NCBI RefSeq assembly: GCF_000024105.1
Contig: NC_013171.1
Location: forward strand, 1,546,501 to 1,610,500
DNA length: 64,000 nucleotides
From: Anaerococcus prevotii DSM 20548
GTDB lineage: Bacteria; Bacillota; Clostridia; Tissierellales; Peptoniphilaceae
Direction: 5' to 3'
Every line of letters starts with the position of its first letter. Within the stretch, counting starts at the first letter, position 1. The notes under the pieces are model-generated. The model ran no database searches, was not told where the DNA came from, and was given only the letters and a program-made list of their open reading frames with translations. The translations under genes and the position numbers were made by a program. This document shows positions 1 through 9,328 of the stretch, piece after piece.

Positions 1-1458
1 TATTGCTATAACTTCCATGGCCTTCTTGTAATCGCCAACTTCTGCAAAATGAAGGTAGGCTGGAACTTGTTGGCCTATAGGACAGGCCGAATCCTTACAA
101 GGTGCACTATAGCAATCTGTCATAGGAAGGTCACTCGCCCATTTTCTAGTCCTTAGTCTAAGCTTAGGGTTTTTGGCATAAAGGTCATTAGACTTAAGAC
201 TTGATACAAGATTTCTTAATTTTTCGTTATCTATTCCATCATAAGCTCTTCCCAGAAGTCCCTCGCATTTTTGGGCAAGATCTTTCATCCTATAGTAGCC
301 ACCTGGCTTGAGTAGGGTTGTGGAAACTGTGATTGGCTGGTTAAAAATTTCAAATATTTCTTCTATATTTAGTCCATCAGCTCCACCGCAGTAGCTCATA
401 GGAAGCTTTCCATCAAAGGCTTCTGATAATTTCAAGGCTGCAGATATAGTTAATGGAAGAAGGGACCTTCCTGACATGTACATGTCTTCACTAGGCAGTT
501 CTCCCCTTTTTTGTATAACTGGGAAGGTATTTGATAGCTTACAACCAAAGACTAGGTCATTTTCCTTAGCAAGGTCTAAAAGCCTTGTAAATATTTCTAT
601 GGATTCATCAAAACCAAGGTCATAATCAAACTGTGCCTTGTCAAAGTCTATGTACTTGTAGCCCAATTCATCTAGGATATTTCTAGCATAGTCATAGCCA
701 ACTAGGGTTGGATTACACTTCACAAAGGTATTGAGTCCCTTTTCCTCAATCAGATAGGCAGCAATCTCTTCGATTTCTCCTGCTGGAGTTCCGTGCATGG
801 TAGAAAGAGTCATAGAATTACAGATCTTACCGTCTATTTTTTCTATATCTTCTATACTAACGTTTTCAAACTTGTCTATATTATCCTTAAGATATTTGAT
901 CGAATCCTTAAAGACTTCCGTATCACTCGCATCCATCAAGGAATTGATAAATCCGTCTACCTTTTCTGACTTGATTCCTTCAAGATTATATCCTACTGAC
1001 ATATTAAGGACAAAGTCCTTATCATCAGACAAGCCAAACTCCTTGGCGAGAACCCTTATAGCAAGTTCTGCCTTTATGTACTCACTTGCTGCATCTTCTA
1101 TCTTAAGCTCTGTGGACCACTCGCAATTGTAGGCCTCATCTTCTGAATTGATACATGGTTTTGGAATAGCTGCCATTAGCTCTTCCCCATCCATGATCTG
1201 GCAGGTCTTAAGCTCCATATATCTTCCGCCTACTAGATAGGAAGCTATGAGATTTTGGGCAAGCTGAGTGTGAGGTCCCGCAGCAGGTCCTACAGCAGAT
1301 CCAAGCTCATCGCCAAAAACTGTCCTTAGGCTTTTATTAGTTTTATTTTTATAAAATTTCTCTTTGGCAATAGAAAATACACTTCCCTCATTCTTGTATT
1401 CCGCAAGGGCCCATTCTATAAGCTTCGGAAATTCTATCGCTCTCATATATTCACTCAT
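1..1458 (-). CDS. ygfK: YgfK-type putative selenate reductase / purine-pathway flavoprotein, N-terminal part
   Basis: The frame is open from an ATG at 1458 to the window edge (486 codons seen; the E. coli protein is about 1,030 aa), so the C-terminal half is outside. The start follows GGAAGG with 7 nt spacing. The product begins MSEYMRAIEFPKLIEWA and carries the GSAVGPAAGPHTQLAQN stretch typical of YgfK. The visible end reads DCYSAPCKDSACPIGQQVPA, the first cysteine cluster of the glutamate-synthase-small-subunit-like Fe-S/FAD region. Known context: YgfK is encoded with selenium/molybdenum hydroxylases and with the anaerobic uric-acid genes of gut bacteria. Here it lies downstream of carbamate kinase in the same run. 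The exact reaction is not established; an electron-transfer role is inferred. Confidence 0.85.
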   Translation of the reverse strand, partial: MSEYMRAIEFPKLIEWALAEYKNEGSVFSIAKEKFYKNKTNKSLRTVFGDELGSAVGPAAGPHTQLAQNLIASYLVGGRYMELKTCQIMDGEELMAAIPKPCINSEDEAYNCEWSTELKIEDAASEYIKAELAIRVLAKEFGLSDDKDFVLNMSVGYNLEGIKSEKVDGFINSLMDASDTEVFKDSIKYLKDNIDKFENVSIEDIEKIDGKICNSMTLSTMHGTPAGEIEEIAAYLIEEKGLNTFVKCNPTLVGYDYARNILDELGYKYIDFDKAQFDYDLGFDESIEIFTRLLDLAKENDLVFGCKLSNTFPVIQKRGELPSEDMYMSGRSLLPLTISAALKLSEAFDGKLPMSYCGGADGLNIEEIFEIFNQPITVSTTLLKPGGYYRMKDLAQKCEGLLGRAYDGIDNEKLRNLVSSLKSNDLYAKNPKLRLRTRKWASDLPMTDCYSAPCKDSACPIGQQVPAYLHFAEVGDYKKAMEVIAI

Positions 1459-1475
1459 ACTCAATCCTTCCTATA

Positions 1476-1513
1476 AAGAAAAACCCATACAATTCTTTCA
1501 ATCATATGGGTTT
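1476..1513 (-). terminator. Hairpin between carbamate kinase and ygfK
   Basis: On the minus strand AAACCCATA and TATGGGTTT form a 9-bp stem, followed by a T-rich tract. It sits in the 60-bp gap after the carbamate kinase stop and before the ygfK ribosome site. It would act as a partial terminator or a processing hairpin that lowers ygfK expression within the operon. Confidence 0.6.
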
Positions 1514-1518
1514 GTCCT

Positions 1519-2451
1519 CTATCCGATCCAAGTTCCAGTCGCACCATTTAGGGCGTCTTTTGCATTTTCTAGACTTGTTATTACTGCTTCTCTTCCCTGT
1601 TTACTAGTTACAAACTCCAAGGCTGCTTCTACCTTTGGTAGCATAGAGCCCTTGGCAAATTGTCCTTCTGCTATATATTTTTCTGCTTCTTCGACAGATA
1701 AGCTATCGAGGTCCTCTTGGTTTTCCTTACCGAAATTAATGGCAACTTTTTCTACTGCAGTAAGAATTACCAAGACATCACAATCAACAAGCTCTGCGAG
1801 TTTAGCTGATGAGAAGTCCTTATCTATAACAGCATCGACACCGACATACTCGTCATTTTGTCTGATAACTGGAATACCTCCACCGCCTGCTGCTATTACC
1901 ACACAACCTGCATCACTTAGGGTTGTGATGGCTCTTTTTTCTACTATATCGACAGGCTTAGGACTTGCAACAACACGTCTATATCCTCTTCCTGCATCTT
2001 CCTTCATCACAAAGCCTTTTTCCTCTTCTAGGGCCTTGGCTTCACTTTCGCTGTAGAAATCGCCAATTGGCTTTGTTGGATTGGAAAATGCTGGGTCCAT
2101 TTCATCAACCATAACTTGGCTTACCAGACTTACGACTGGATTATCAATAACTTCTTTAATAAATTCATTTTCAAGAGCATTTTGCAAATGATAGCCAATG
2201 TAGCCTTGGCTCATAGCTCCACACTCAGGAAATGGCATAAAAGGTATCTTGTCATTTGCCTCTGCTCCTGCACTCATGGCGAGATTTATCATCCCAACTT
2301 GTGGTCCGTTGCCGTGGCAAATTATAACCTTATAATCTTCCTTAACAAGCCCTGCAATAGCAGAAGCTGTTGTCTTTACTGCTTCCTTCTGCTCTGAAGG
2401 AGTATTGCCCAAAGCATTACCCCCTAGAGCTACTAATATTTTCTTACTCAT
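1519..2451 (-). CDS. arcC: Carbamate kinase
   Basis: Carbamate kinase makes ATP from carbamoyl phosphate and ADP, giving carbamate that decays to ammonia and CO2. The 310-aa length is normal. Seen: N-terminal KKILVALGGNALG, then CHGNGPQVG, then AAGGGGIPVI and DKDFSSAKLA, all amino-acid-kinase motifs. The ATG at 2451 has an AAGGA site 7 nt upstream; the TTG one codon earlier is less likely. It overlaps the hydantoinase stop by 8 nt, so the two are translationally coupled. In this cluster it corresponds to E. coli yqeA and would yield the ATP of the pathway, taking carbamoyl phosphate from the YgeW-type transcarbamoylase. No arginine deiminase genes are nearby, so an arginine-pathway role is less likely. 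Confidence 0.93.
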   Translation of the reverse strand: MSKKILVALGGNALGNTPSEQKEAVKTTASAIAGLVKEDYKVIICHGNGPQVGMINLAMSAGAEANDKIPFMPFPECGAMSQGYIGYHLQNALENEFIKEVIDNPVVSLVSQVMVDEMDPAFSNPTKPIGDFYSESEAKALEEEKGFVMKEDAGRGYRRVVASPKPVDIVEKRAITTLSDAGCVVIAAGGGGIPVIRQNDEYVGVDAVIDKDFSSAKLAELVDCDVLVILTAVEKVAINFGKENQEDLDSLSVEEAEKYIAEGQFAKGSMLPKVEAALEFVTSKQGREAVITSLENAKDALNGATGTWIG

Positions 2452-3814
2452 CAAATTTCCTTTTAATAAATTTACCGTAACCTTGCTTTCCTAAGTATTC
2501 TCCATCTTTAAGTATAAAGTTACCCCTACATAAAACTGTAGAAACTTCATAATCTGAGTTCATACCTTCGTAAGTTGTATAATCTACAATTGAATGTCTA
2601 TTATCTTGTTTTATAGTATATTCTTTTTCATCTAGCACTATTATATCGGCATCTGCTCCTGGTATTATATTCCCCTTCCTAGGGTACAATCCGAATATTT
2701 TTGATGGATTTATCATTAAGACTTCTACAAGCCTTTCTAGTTCTATTCCTCTTCTTAAACCTTCAGTTATAATTAGCTCTACTCTTTCTTCAACTCCTGG
2801 AACTCCTCCTGGACATGTCATAAAGTTATCTTTATGAGGCAACTTTTCTTTCTCGTAGAAGAATGGACAATGGTCAGTAGCAACTACATCTACATCACCG
2901 TTTCTAATGCCTTCCCATAAAAAATCTTGGTCAGATTGCTTTCTTAATGGTGGTGCCATTATATATTTAATAGCTTCCTCATTTCCACCATCTATATATT
3001 TGCTTTCATTAAGCATTAAGTATTGGGTACATGTTTCACAGAAAAGGTTTTTAACTCCTCTTTTCCTAGCTTTTATTATTTCCCTTAGTCCTAATTCAGT
3101 TGAAGTATGAACTATATACAATTTCGGAAAACCAGCAATTTCTGATAGGTATATTAGTCTATTAATTGCTTCCGCTTCAGTTTCTGCTGGTCTAGTTTTT
3201 GCATGATAAATAGGATCTAAATTTCCTTGTTCTTCCGCTTCCTCTCTCAATTCCTGAATTGAACCATCATTTTCACAATGAATACATATTATGGTTCCTG
3301 TTTCTTTAGCTTTTTTTAGAATTTTTAAGATTTCTGCATCATTTAATTTTCCACCATAGGTAGTGTAAATCTTTTCAGATACAATCCCATCATTAATATG
3401 AAGATGCTCAATTTGCTTTAGAGTTTCATCTCTCGCATCTTGTACTGCACCATGAAAAGAATAATCTATTATAGCTTTGTTATTCGCTAATTCATGATAA
3501 TGTTCAATCATTTCAGAAACATAGCTTTCCTTTGGTCCGAAAGCAATGTGATCTACAATACAAGTTGTTCCGCCATGTGCTGCTGCTCTAGTGCCTGTAT
3601 GGAAATCATCAACAGCTACATATTCTCCTAAATCTAAAGACATATGAGTATGAACATCAATTCCACCAGGCAAAACTAACTTATTCTCAGCATCATAGAT
3701 TTCACTGTCCTTTTCATCTAAATTATTACCAATAGCTTCAATTTTCTCATTGTTAATCTTTATATCTGTAATATTACTACCTAATAAATTCGCATTTTTT
3801 ATAATTAAAGACAT
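2444..3814 (-). CDS. hydA: Dihydropyrimidinase / hydantoinase-type amidohydrolase
   Basis: Zinc-dependent cyclic-amide hydrolase of the dihydropyrimidinase/allantoinase superfamily, 456 aa. Seen: GIDVHTHMSLDLG near the N-terminus (HxH metal ligands), HCENDG, IVHTSTELGLREI, and ATDHCPFFYEKE with the catalytic Asp. The start is placed at the ATG at 3814, which has GGAG 7 nt upstream; a TTG at 3826 lacks a good site. In E. coli the matching gene is hyuA (ygeZ). Its position after the permease and before carbamate kinase suggests it opens a ring in an intermediate of anaerobic purine breakdown. The substrate cannot be read from the sequence; hydantoin, dihydropyrimidine or allantoin are all possible. 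Confidence 0.88.
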   Translation of the reverse strand: MSLIIKNANLLGSNITDIKINNEKIEAIGNNLDEKDSEIYDAENKLVLPGGIDVHTHMSLDLGEYVAVDDFHTGTRAAAHGGTTCIVDHIAFGPKESYVSEMIEHYHELANNKAIIDYSFHGAVQDARDETLKQIEHLHINDGIVSEKIYTTYGGKLNDAEILKILKKAKETGTIICIHCENDGSIQELREEAEEQGNLDPIYHAKTRPAETEAEAINRLIYLSEIAGFPKLYIVHTSTELGLREIIKARKRGVKNLFCETCTQYLMLNESKYIDGGNEEAIKYIMAPPLRKQSDQDFLWEGIRNGDVDVVATDHCPFFYEKEKLPHKDNFMTCPGGVPGVEERVELIITEGLRRGIELERLVEVLMINPSKIFGLYPRKGNIIPGADADIIVLDEKEYTIKQDNRHSIVDYTTYEGMNSDYEVSTVLCRGNFILKDGEYLGKQGYGKFIKRKFDE

Positions 3815-3831
3815 ATCTTTCTCCAAGTCAT

Positions 3832-5292
3832 TTATTTTCTAATTAATTTAATATAAATGTAGTATAACGCCCCAGTAGCTACTACGCCAAATACATATGC
3901 GTTATTAAATATCCAAGATAAACTATCTACAAATCTGCCTGCAAATATAAGTAATGTCATAGCTAAGAACAATATTATAACAGGTATATTCCAACCTTTA
4001 CTATAGAAATATTTTCCACCATCTGTTCGGTATATATCTACAACATCAATCTCTGTTTTATAATCAAACAAATAAGCCACAAGATATATACCCGAAATAG
4101 GACCAATTAGAGCTCCTAGCAACTGTGTTACGTTGAAAATCAAATTATATGCACTTGAAAGAGAGTCCCATGGTCGAGCTAATAACGCTAAAATAGCTAC
4201 CCCTATTGTTACAGTTTTATAATTGAATTTATTTTTTGTCAGTGTAGCTGCAATGTTAACTGGAGGTATTAAGTTTCCTGCAACATTAGTTGTTAATACG
4301 GCCATTATAAGAAAAATAGAGAAGATTATTCTTATCGCTACACTTGGAAAATGTCCAACTAATACTGCCGGTTCCCAAATTTCGTCTCCAAATGCCAGCA
4401 ATCCACCTGCAGTACCACACATACCTACAAATGAAATATAGAAAGTCATTATAGGTGCACTTATTATCTGACCTAAACTTTGAGATTTTTGATCTACGCA
4501 GTGTCTAGTATAGTCAGGCATAGATAATGCTATACCACCATCGAAAGCAATCATTGCTGAAAGAGCTGGCCAAAATAATTTCCAAAAATCTACTTTAGGG
4601 TCTGCTTTTAATATTTCAACATTTAATAAATTATTTAAACTCCAATCGGCTGTTGACAATCCCCATATAATTACAATCAAACTGAGCACTATTAAAATAG
4701 GCGCTGAAATTCCTTCGAGTACTTTTACTGCTTTACTTCCAGATGCAGCAATATATACGTTCATTATCCAAAATATGATAAATGAAATAAATTGAGTAGT
4801 AAAACCCATATTTAGCCAATTTGGATATAAAGCACCAATAATAGTATAAACTGCTTGACCACCTATCCAGGCTTGTACTCCAAACCAAAAAACACCAAGA
4901 ATCGCTCTGATAAGTGAAGGAAAGACAGTTCCCTTATTACCGAAAACGATTTTACTTAAGGTTGGATAAGTCATCCCGTATTTAGTTCCAAAATGTCCTA
5001 AAGCTATAGCTACTCCCATAACTATAGTGTGCCCTAGTACAACAGTAAATAATGCTTGTCCCCAACTCATACCTGAAACCAGCAAACCACTTGCAACTTG
5101 ATAAACAGCGATAGATACTATCATACCAATCCAGAGATTGGCGATGTCTTTAGTTCGCCAATCTCTTTTATTTGATGGTATAGGAGCACTCATATCGTTA
5201 TAGTCGTTTTTGTATTTATTGATTTCTTCTAAACCAGCATCGGTTAAATCAACAATATCACCTTTTTGTATTTGAGTGTTTTTTACATCCAT
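3832..5292 (-). CDS. NCS1-family nucleobase/allantoin:cation symporter
   Basis: A 486-aa integral membrane protein with about 12 hydrophobic segments. Family signature seen: NKRDWRTKDIANLWIGM just before TM1, GTKYGMTYPTLSK, GVFWFGVQAWIGGQAVY, and a P-T-N-like segment after TTNVAGNLIPPVN. These are typical of NCS1 (Transp_cyt_pur) permeases for uracil, cytosine, allantoin or hydantoin. The ATG follows AGGAG. It lies 17 bp upstream of the hydantoinase start, so it probably imports that pathway's substrate. E. coli purine clusters often use NCS2 carriers instead; use of NCS1 here points to allantoin- or hydantoin-like substrates, which is inference. Confidence 0.87.
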   Translation of the reverse strand: MDVKNTQIQKGDIVDLTDAGLEEINKYKNDYNDMSAPIPSNKRDWRTKDIANLWIGMIVSIAVYQVASGLLVSGMSWGQALFTVVLGHTIVMGVAIALGHFGTKYGMTYPTLSKIVFGNKGTVFPSLIRAILGVFWFGVQAWIGGQAVYTIIGALYPNWLNMGFTTQFISFIIFWIMNVYIAASGSKAVKVLEGISAPILIVLSLIVIIWGLSTADWSLNNLLNVEILKADPKVDFWKLFWPALSAMIAFDGGIALSMPDYTRHCVDQKSQSLGQIISAPIMTFYISFVGMCGTAGGLLAFGDEIWEPAVLVGHFPSVAIRIIFSIFLIMAVLTTNVAGNLIPPVNIAATLTKNKFNYKTVTIGVAILALLARPWDSLSSAYNLIFNVTQLLGALIGPISGIYLVAYLFDYKTEIDVVDIYRTDGGKYFYSKGWNIPVIILFLAMTLLIFAGRFVDSLSWIFNNAYVFGVVATGALYYIYIKLIRK

Positions 5293-5323
5293 TGTAAACT
5301 CCTATTAAATTATAATTAAATCT

Positions 5324-6661
5324 TTATTTATTCTCTTGTGTATAAACTAGTGGCAATGCTGCGTATACTGCAGCACAGGTTACTAGGTCTTGTTTAAATG
5401 TTACTTCGTTTGGTGCGTGGGCTTGGTCTTCTGCTCCTGGTCCAAATCCTATGGTTGGGATGTTGTGACGACCCATGATTGCAACACCGTTTGTTGAGAA
5501 AGTCCATTTGTCTGTTAGTGGACGAGCTGCTCTTTTTTCTTCTTCTTTTGCTATAGGAGGAGCAATTCTCTTATCTCCGTATAGGTTCTTGTAGGCATCT
5601 TCTAGGGCTTTTGTTACTTCGTGATCTTCTGGAATAACCCATGTTGGGAAGTATGCTTCTTGTTCATATTCTAGTCCTGTCCAGCTTGCTCTCTTGTAGT
5701 CATACATAGAAACTTTTGCACCGTGTTTTTTAACTGAAGGTAGATCTTCTATTTCCTTGATACAAGACTCCCAAGTTTCTCCTGCTGTCATTCTTCTGTC
5801 AAGTGAGATTGAACATGAGTCTGCTACTGCACATCTTGATGGAGATGTAAAGAAGATTTGGCTTGTTGTAACTGTTCCACGTCCTAGGAAGTTTGCTTCT
5901 TTGTATTCTGGGTTGTATTTTTCGTCAAGCATCTTTACTAGACCCTTGATTTCTACTGAATCGTCAGCTGGGTTTTCGTTAAGGGCTTCGATTTCTTTGA
6001 GGATGTCTGCCATCTTGTAGATTGCGTTGTCTCCTCTTTCTGGAGCTGATCCGTGACAAGATACTCCTTGTACGTCTACTCTCATCTCCATTCTTCCTCT
6101 TTGTCCTCTGTAGATTCCGCCGTCGGTTGGCTCTGTTGATACTACAAATTCTGGTTTGATTCCTTCTTTCTCGATCATGTATAGCCAGCAGTTTCCGTCA
6201 CAGTCTTCTTCTTGAACTGTTCCTGTTACTAGAACTCTGTATTCGTCATTGAGATAGCCTAAGTCTTTTAGGATTTTTGCTCCGTATACTGCAGATACTG
6301 GTCCACCAAGTTGGTCAGATCCACCACGTCCACCTATAAGGTTATCGTCTTCGAATCCATCATATGGGTCGAATTCCCAGTTTTCGATGTTTCCGATTCC
6401 TACTGTATCTATATGACCGTCAAAAGCAATTTGCCTTTTTCCTTGGCCCATTTCACCGAGCACGTTTCCTTGACCATCAATCCAAGCCTTGTCGTAGCCA
6501 AGCTTTTCCATTTCTTCTTTTATTCTTTTAGCCTTGTCGCCTTCTTCACAAGATTCGCCTTTTAGCTTGATCAAATCTCTTAGGAAAGCTACCATGTCTT
6601 CTTTGTATTCTCCTGCTTTTTCTTTGATTGCATCAAAATCTATATTTTTAAATTCTGTCAT
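5324..6661 (-). CDS. ygeY: YgeY-family M20 hydrolase (selenium/purine-pathway linked)
   Basis: M20-type metallopeptidase/deacylase, 445 aa. Seen: [14 protein letters not shown] (first metal His and Asp), [21 protein letters not shown] (Glu-Glu catalytic pair), [21 protein letters not shown] and the final [15 protein letters not shown] with the last metal His. These match the YgeY subfamily rather than generic ArgE or DapE. The start follows GAGAGG. It lies between ygeW and the permease, as in the E. coli ygeWXYZ order. Known work places this gene in the anaerobic uric-acid cluster; the exact amide bond cleaved is not shown here. Confidence 0.9.
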   Translation of the reverse strand: MTEFKNIDFDAIKEKAGEYKEDMVAFLRDLIKLKGESCEEGDKAKRIKEEMEKLGYDKAWIDGQGNVLGEMGQGKRQIAFDGHIDTVGIGNIENWEFDPYDGFEDDNLIGGRGGSDQLGGPVSAVYGAKILKDLGYLNDEYRVLVTGTVQEEDCDGNCWLYMIEKEGIKPEFVVSTEPTDGGIYRGQRGRMEMRVDVQGVSCHGSAPERGDNAIYKMADILKEIEALNENPADDSVEIKGLVKMLDEKYNPEYKEANFLGRGTVTTSQIFFTSPSRCAVADSCSISLDRRMTAGETWESCIKEIEDLPSVKKHGAKVSMYDYKRASWTGLEYEQEAYFPTWVIPEDHEVTKALEDAYKNLYGDKRIAPPIAKEEEKRAARPLTDKWTFSTNGVAIMGRHNIPTIGFGPGAEDQAHAPNEVTFKQDLVTCAAVYAALPLVYTQENK

Positions 6662-6672
6662 TTCTACCTCTC

Positions 6673-7869
6673 TTATTTATCTATTCTCTTGTTTGCCTTA
6701 TCAACTAATTCTCTTAGTTTTTCTTCTGGATTTTCGATCTTTTGTAGAAGGATCATTGCTGCTATGATGTATGGTTTGAAGCTTGCTTCTTTGTATAGAG
6801 GAACTCTATATCTATCAAATACTGATTCAGCTACTTCACCATGTTCTGCAGAAACTCCTGTGATATCTGCTGGTAGGCAGTGCATGTATAAAGCCTTACC
6901 GTCTTTGGTTAGCTCCATCATCTCTTCTGTACATTCCCAATCCATGTGCTCTTTGTTTTGTTCTAGTAGTCTTTGTTCTAGTTCGTCAATTCCCTTTTGG
7001 TCACCTTCGCCGTAGAGTTTTGTTCTCTCTTCCATAGCTGCGAATGGTGCCCAAGATTTTGGATATACTATGTCAGCATCCTTGAATGCATCTTCCATTG
7101 AGTTTGTAACTGTGAAGCTTCCACCGTATTCTTCAGCGTTTTTCTTAGCTATTTCTTCAACTTCTGGCATGATTTCGTATCCTTCTGGGTGAGCAAGAAC
7201 CACGTCCATTCCAAGTCTTGTAAATAGACCTGAGATTCCTTGTGGAACTGATAGTGGTTTACCATATGATGGTGAGTAAGCCCAAGTCATTGCAACTTTC
7301 TTGCCCTTTAGGTTTTCGATTCCACCGAATTCGTGGATTACGTGGTTAAGGTCTGCCATAGCTTGTGTTGGGTGGTCAATATCACATTGGAGATTTACTA
7401 GAGTTGGTCTTTGTTCTAGAACTCCATCTTCGTGACCTTCTTTTACATATTCAGAGAAGTCTTTCATGTATTTGTAGCCTTTGCCGATATACATGTCATC
7501 TCTTATACCTACTACATCTGCCATGAATGAAATCATGTTTGCTGTTTCTTTTACTGTTTCACCGTGAGCGATTTGGCTCTTGCTTTCGTCAAGGTCTTGT
7601 ACTTCAAGTCCTAGAAGATTACAAGCTGATGCGAATGAGAATCTAGTTCTTGTAGAGTTGTCTCTAAATAGTGAGATTCCAAGTCCTGAATCAAAGATTT
7701 TTGGAGAGATATTTTCTTCTCTCATAGCTCTGATTATATCAGCTGTCTTCCAGATTGCCTTTAGTTCGTCTTGTGATTTATCCCATGTATGGAAGAAGTC
7801 ATCTTCAAATAGGTTTTCATAGTCAAGTTCACTTAGTTCGTCGATTAGTTTTTTGATGTCTGCTGTCAT
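6673..7869 (-). CDS. ygeW: Knotted carbamoyltransferase YgeW
   Basis: Transcarbamoylase, 398 aa, of the aspartate/ornithine carbamoyltransferase fold. Seen: [22 protein letters not shown] (carbamoyl-phosphate loop STRTR), [18 protein letters not shown] (HPTQ), [20 protein letters not shown], and [10 protein letters not shown] near the C-terminus. Length and the long C-terminal part match YgeW rather than ArgF or PyrB. The ATG at 7869 follows GGAG. It lies 20 bp after ygeX. Together with carbamate kinase it can run in the phosphorolysis direction, releasing carbamoyl phosphate from a carbamoylated amine such as carbamoyl-2,3-diaminopropionate. That coupling is inference from E. coli YgeW and from gene order. 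Confidence 0.93.
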   Translation of the reverse strand: MTADIKKLIDELSELDYENLFEDDFFHTWDKSQDELKAIWKTADIIRAMREENISPKIFDSGLGISLFRDNSTRTRFSFASACNLLGLEVQDLDESKSQIAHGETVKETANMISFMADVVGIRDDMYIGKGYKYMKDFSEYVKEGHEDGVLEQRPTLVNLQCDIDHPTQAMADLNHVIHEFGGIENLKGKKVAMTWAYSPSYGKPLSVPQGISGLFTRLGMDVVLAHPEGYEIMPEVEEIAKKNAEEYGGSFTVTNSMEDAFKDADIVYPKSWAPFAAMEERTKLYGEGDQKGIDELEQRLLEQNKEHMDWECTEEMMELTKDGKALYMHCLPADITGVSAEHGEVAESVFDRYRVPLYKEASFKPYIIAAMILLQKIENPEEKLRELVDKANKRIDK

Positions 7870-7889
7870 TTATTTCTCCTTTATTTTTC

Positions 7890-9131
7890 TTATCTTTGTA
7901 TTGAGTATGTGTATTCTTCTTCGTTTGGATAGATTCCATCCCAAACTACTCTTCTGTAGTGAGCGTAGTCTGTATCCCCTTCTGTTGAGATTAGAAGGAT
8001 TACTGAATTTTCGTCAAGCTTTAGGTCTTTTTTAATCTCTTCTAAATCTTTCCTTTGGAGGATTTCTGAGAGAGGACCCATGGTTGCTGCTCCACTTTCT
8101 CCTGAGATTATCTTCTTGTCGTCCTTTAAAGGATTGCCTAGAATTCTCATTCCTCTTGCTGCTGCCTTATCTGGAACTGATAGGAAGGCATCTGCATATG
8201 AGTGAAGTACTGGCCAGCCTACTGTTACAGGCTCACCGCAAGCAAGTCCTGCCATTATTGTATCCATCTTGCCAGTAACATTGTGGATCTTTCCATCATC
8301 TGCCTTAGCTGTGATGAAGTTACAGTTTGCTTTTTCTGGCTCTACTATAGTTATGAATGGCTTTTCTTCTCCCTCATATACTGAAGAGAAATATCCGGTA
8401 ACTCCTGTTGCAAAAGAACCTACTCCGGCTTGAGCGAAGATGTGTGTTGGTTTAAGACCTGCTTCTTTTAGTTGGTCGTTACTTTCCTTAGCAAGGGTTG
8501 CATATCCTTCTATGATCCATGTTGGAATCTTCTCGTATCCTTCCCAAGCTGTATCTTGAACCATTACCCAACCTTTTTCCTCAGCGTTCTTATTGGCAAG
8601 ACGAACGCAGTCATCGTAGTTGAGACCATCCATTATGTCGCATTCTGCTCCCAAGGCTCTGATGTTGTCACGTCTTTCTGTAGCTGATCCATCTGGCATG
8701 ATTACCACGCATTTTTGCTTAAGTTGGTTGGCAGTCCAGGCTACTCCCCTACCGTGGTTTCCGTCTGTCGCTGTTACGAAGGTAATATCCCCAAGCTTTT
8801 CTCGCACTTCGTCTGAAATCATTTTCTCAAATGGTAATTCTTCGATATCAACTCCCAACTTATCAGCTATGTATTTTCCAATGGCAAATGATCCACCAAG
8901 TACCTTGAAGGCATTTAGACCAAATCTGTAAGATTCATCTTTTACGAAGATATCCTTTACACCAAATTGCTTGGCGAGGTTACTTAGTCTTACCAGTGGA
9001 GTTGGCTCATAATCAGGGAAACTCTCATGAAATTTTTGTGCAGTGTTAACAACTTCCTCATTGATAAAATCTAGGGAAGCCTTTTCTCTTTTACTAATAT
9101 CATTTAGTACTATCTTATATTGTTCTTCCAA
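7890..9131 (-). CDS. ygeX: Diaminopropionate ammonia-lyase
   Basis: PLP enzyme of fold type II that splits 2,3-diaminopropionate to pyruvate and ammonia. Seen: VKDESYRFGLNAFKVLGGSFA with the PLP lysine in NAFK, VTATDGNHGRGVAW, the glycine-rich GVGSFATGV, and GESGAATMGPL. The start is uncertain: a TTG at 9131 has AAAGGA 7 nt upstream and gives 413 aa, close to the 398 aa of E. coli YgeX. A TTG at 9194 gives 434 aa but has no ribosome site. It is the first gene of the operon, just below the promoter at 9245-9273, and would supply pyruvate and ammonia at the end of the ygeW/ygeY branch. Confidence 0.93.
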   Translation of the reverse strand: MEEQYKIVLNDISKREKASLDFINEEVVNTAQKFHESFPDYEPTPLVRLSNLAKQFGVKDIFVKDESYRFGLNAFKVLGGSFAIGKYIADKLGVDIEELPFEKMISDEVREKLGDITFVTATDGNHGRGVAWTANQLKQKCVVIMPDGSATERRDNIRALGAECDIMDGLNYDDCVRLANKNAEEKGWVMVQDTAWEGYEKIPTWIIEGYATLAKESNDQLKEAGLKPTHIFAQAGVGSFATGVTGYFSSVYEGEEKPFITIVEPEKANCNFITAKADDGKIHNVTGKMDTIMAGLACGEPVTVGWPVLHSYADAFLSVPDKAAARGMRILGNPLKDDKKIISGESGAATMGPLSEILQRKDLEEIKKDLKLDENSVILLISTEGDTDYAHYRRVVWDGIYPNEEEYTYSIQR

Positions 9132-9228
9132 AATTACATCCTTTCGATTATTTCTCGATACATCCTTCACTTTGCCCTTATTCGGTATTTGCAAATTCTC
9201 TATCTTAAGCCATAATAATAAGTGGTAT

Positions 9229-9240
9229 GTGATATATCAC
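9229..9240. promoter_or_regulatory. Palindromic operator at the purine operon start
   Basis: GTGATATATCAC is a perfect 12-bp palindrome. It begins 5 bp below the -10 of the minus-strand promoter, so it covers the predicted transcription start (about 9238). A dimeric GntR-type repressor is encoded divergently 90 bp away. It is most simply the operator of that regulator; this is inference. Confidence 0.6.
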
Positions 9241-9244
9241 TATT

Positions 9245-9273
9245 ATTATAGGACCTATTTCTGAGATTGTCAA
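9245..9273 (-). promoter_or_regulatory. Consensus sigma-A promoter of the purine operon
   Basis: On the minus strand TTGACA (9273-9268) and TATAAT (9250-9245) are separated by exactly 17 bp, a full match to the vegetative consensus. It points at ygeX. No comparably strong promoter was seen lower in the operon, so this one probably serves the whole ygeX-to-ygfK run. Such a strong promoter normally needs tight repression. Confidence 0.85.
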
Positions 9274-9280
9274 ATAAATA

Positions 9281-9308
9281 TTAAACGATTTCATAGATAT
9301 GTTATAAT
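9281..9308 (+). promoter_or_regulatory. Probable promoter of the GntR regulator gene
   Basis: TTAAAC (9281-9286) and TATAAT (9303-9308) lie 16 bp apart, 20 bp above the regulator start. The -35 match is weak. The region is shared with the divergent purine promoter, so control by the same regulator is likely. Confidence 0.45.
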
Positions 9309-9328
9309 AATTATAGAAAGGTAGAAAA

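Noticed and set aside
1364-2056. Plus-strand frame opposite ygfK and carbamate kinase
   Set aside because: It crosses the gap between two well-recognised minus-strand genes and has no recognisable domain or ribosome site.
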